A stretch of 5,227 nucleotides of DNA from Thermodesulfobacteriota bacterium. Its GTDB lineage: Bacteria; Desulfobacterota; Dissulfuribacteria; Dissulfuribacterales; UBA3076. Positions within the stretch are counted from its first letter, which is position 1. The number at the start of each line of letters is the position of its first letter. Location of the stretch: the NCBI GenBank assembly GCA_003645605.1, contig QNAY01000124.1:1-5227 (forward strand). Reading direction: 5' to 3'. Position numbers and translations under genes: made by a program. This document shows positions 5,180 to 5,227 of this stretch, one piece after another. The notes below the pieces were generated by a model. It saw only the letters and a list, made by a program, of their open reading frames with translations. It was not told where the DNA came from and made no database searches.

Positions 5180-5227
5180 TACCATCCAGAACTCAGGTCT
5201 TTCCAGTTTGGGTTCATCCGGTTCACC
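5179..5227 (-). CDS. GIY-YIG nuclease, C-terminal fragment (runs off right edge)
   Basis: The minus strand from 5226 reads VNRMNPNWKDLSSGW and then TAA at 5181..5179. A tail of the form I-x-x-x-NPEWKDLS-x-x-W is, from memory of the family, the usual end of small GIY-YIG nucleases such as the one that begins at the left edge. Only 15 codons are visible, so the call depends on this short match and on finding the same 28-base repeat beside it. The catalytic part lies outside the window. It cannot be the same gene copy as the left-edge fragment, since the two are about 5 kb apart and each points out of the window. Confidence 0.6.
   Translation of the reverse strand, partial: VNRMNPNWKDLSSGW

Noticed and set aside
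4737..5227. DGR template/variable repeat pair
   Set aside because: I found no near-identical pair with adenine-biased differences beside the reverse transcriptase piece; the flanks are the dispersed repeats instead.

Overview
The window looks like a chromosomal segment of a Desulfobacterota-type (former deltaproteobacterial) bacterium. This rests on the gene order rpsA-sppA-ihfB, on the protein sequences, and on intergenic repeats of a kind I associate with that group. The lineage is inferred, not proven.

Left part (1-1157, mostly minus strand). The first 23 codons of a GIY-YIG nuclease gene run off the left edge. A 28-base partly palindromic repeat (72-99) sits directly in front of it. A copy of a 12-base core (GTGAACGCTTAC type) and a degenerate TTAACCT-like tandem stretch follow. 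Then comes queC (159-866), for the queuosine precursor preQ0. queC is abutted at both ends by copies of the core. Upstream of it are a GC-rich hairpin and a 110-base element whose 28-base arms form a long stem (948-1057).

Centre (1158-4305, plus strand). A good sigma70-type promoter and Shine-Dalgarno sequence lead into rpsA (ribosomal protein S1, six S1 repeats). sppA (signal peptide peptidase) follows 9 bases later, and an ihfB-like gene (DNA-bending IHF/HU family) overlaps the end of sppA. This is a compact operon. The parts tie together translation initiation, membrane clean-up of signal peptides and nucleoid architecture, although no direct functional link between the three products is shown here.

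Right part (4317-5227, minus strand). A remnant of a yciO/Sua5-YrdC family gene lacks its N-terminal third and carries one in-frame TAA. It is joined in frame to a piece of a reverse transcriptase that has the IGNLTSQ motif of diversity-generating-retroelement (DGR) enzymes. The reverse transcriptase is cut off at its 5' side exactly at another copy of the core repeat. Beyond that is an inverted copy of the 28-base repeat, directly followed by the last 15 codons of a second GIY-YIG nuclease gene.

The most interesting signal comes from comparing the two edges. One edge shows the 5' end of a GIY-YIG gene with the 28-base repeat flush against its start. The other shows the 3' end of a GIY-YIG gene with the same repeat, inverted, flush against its stop. 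Together they suggest a dispersed unit made of inverted repeat, GIY-YIG nuclease and inverted repeat, i.e. a possible nuclease-linked mobile repeat family.
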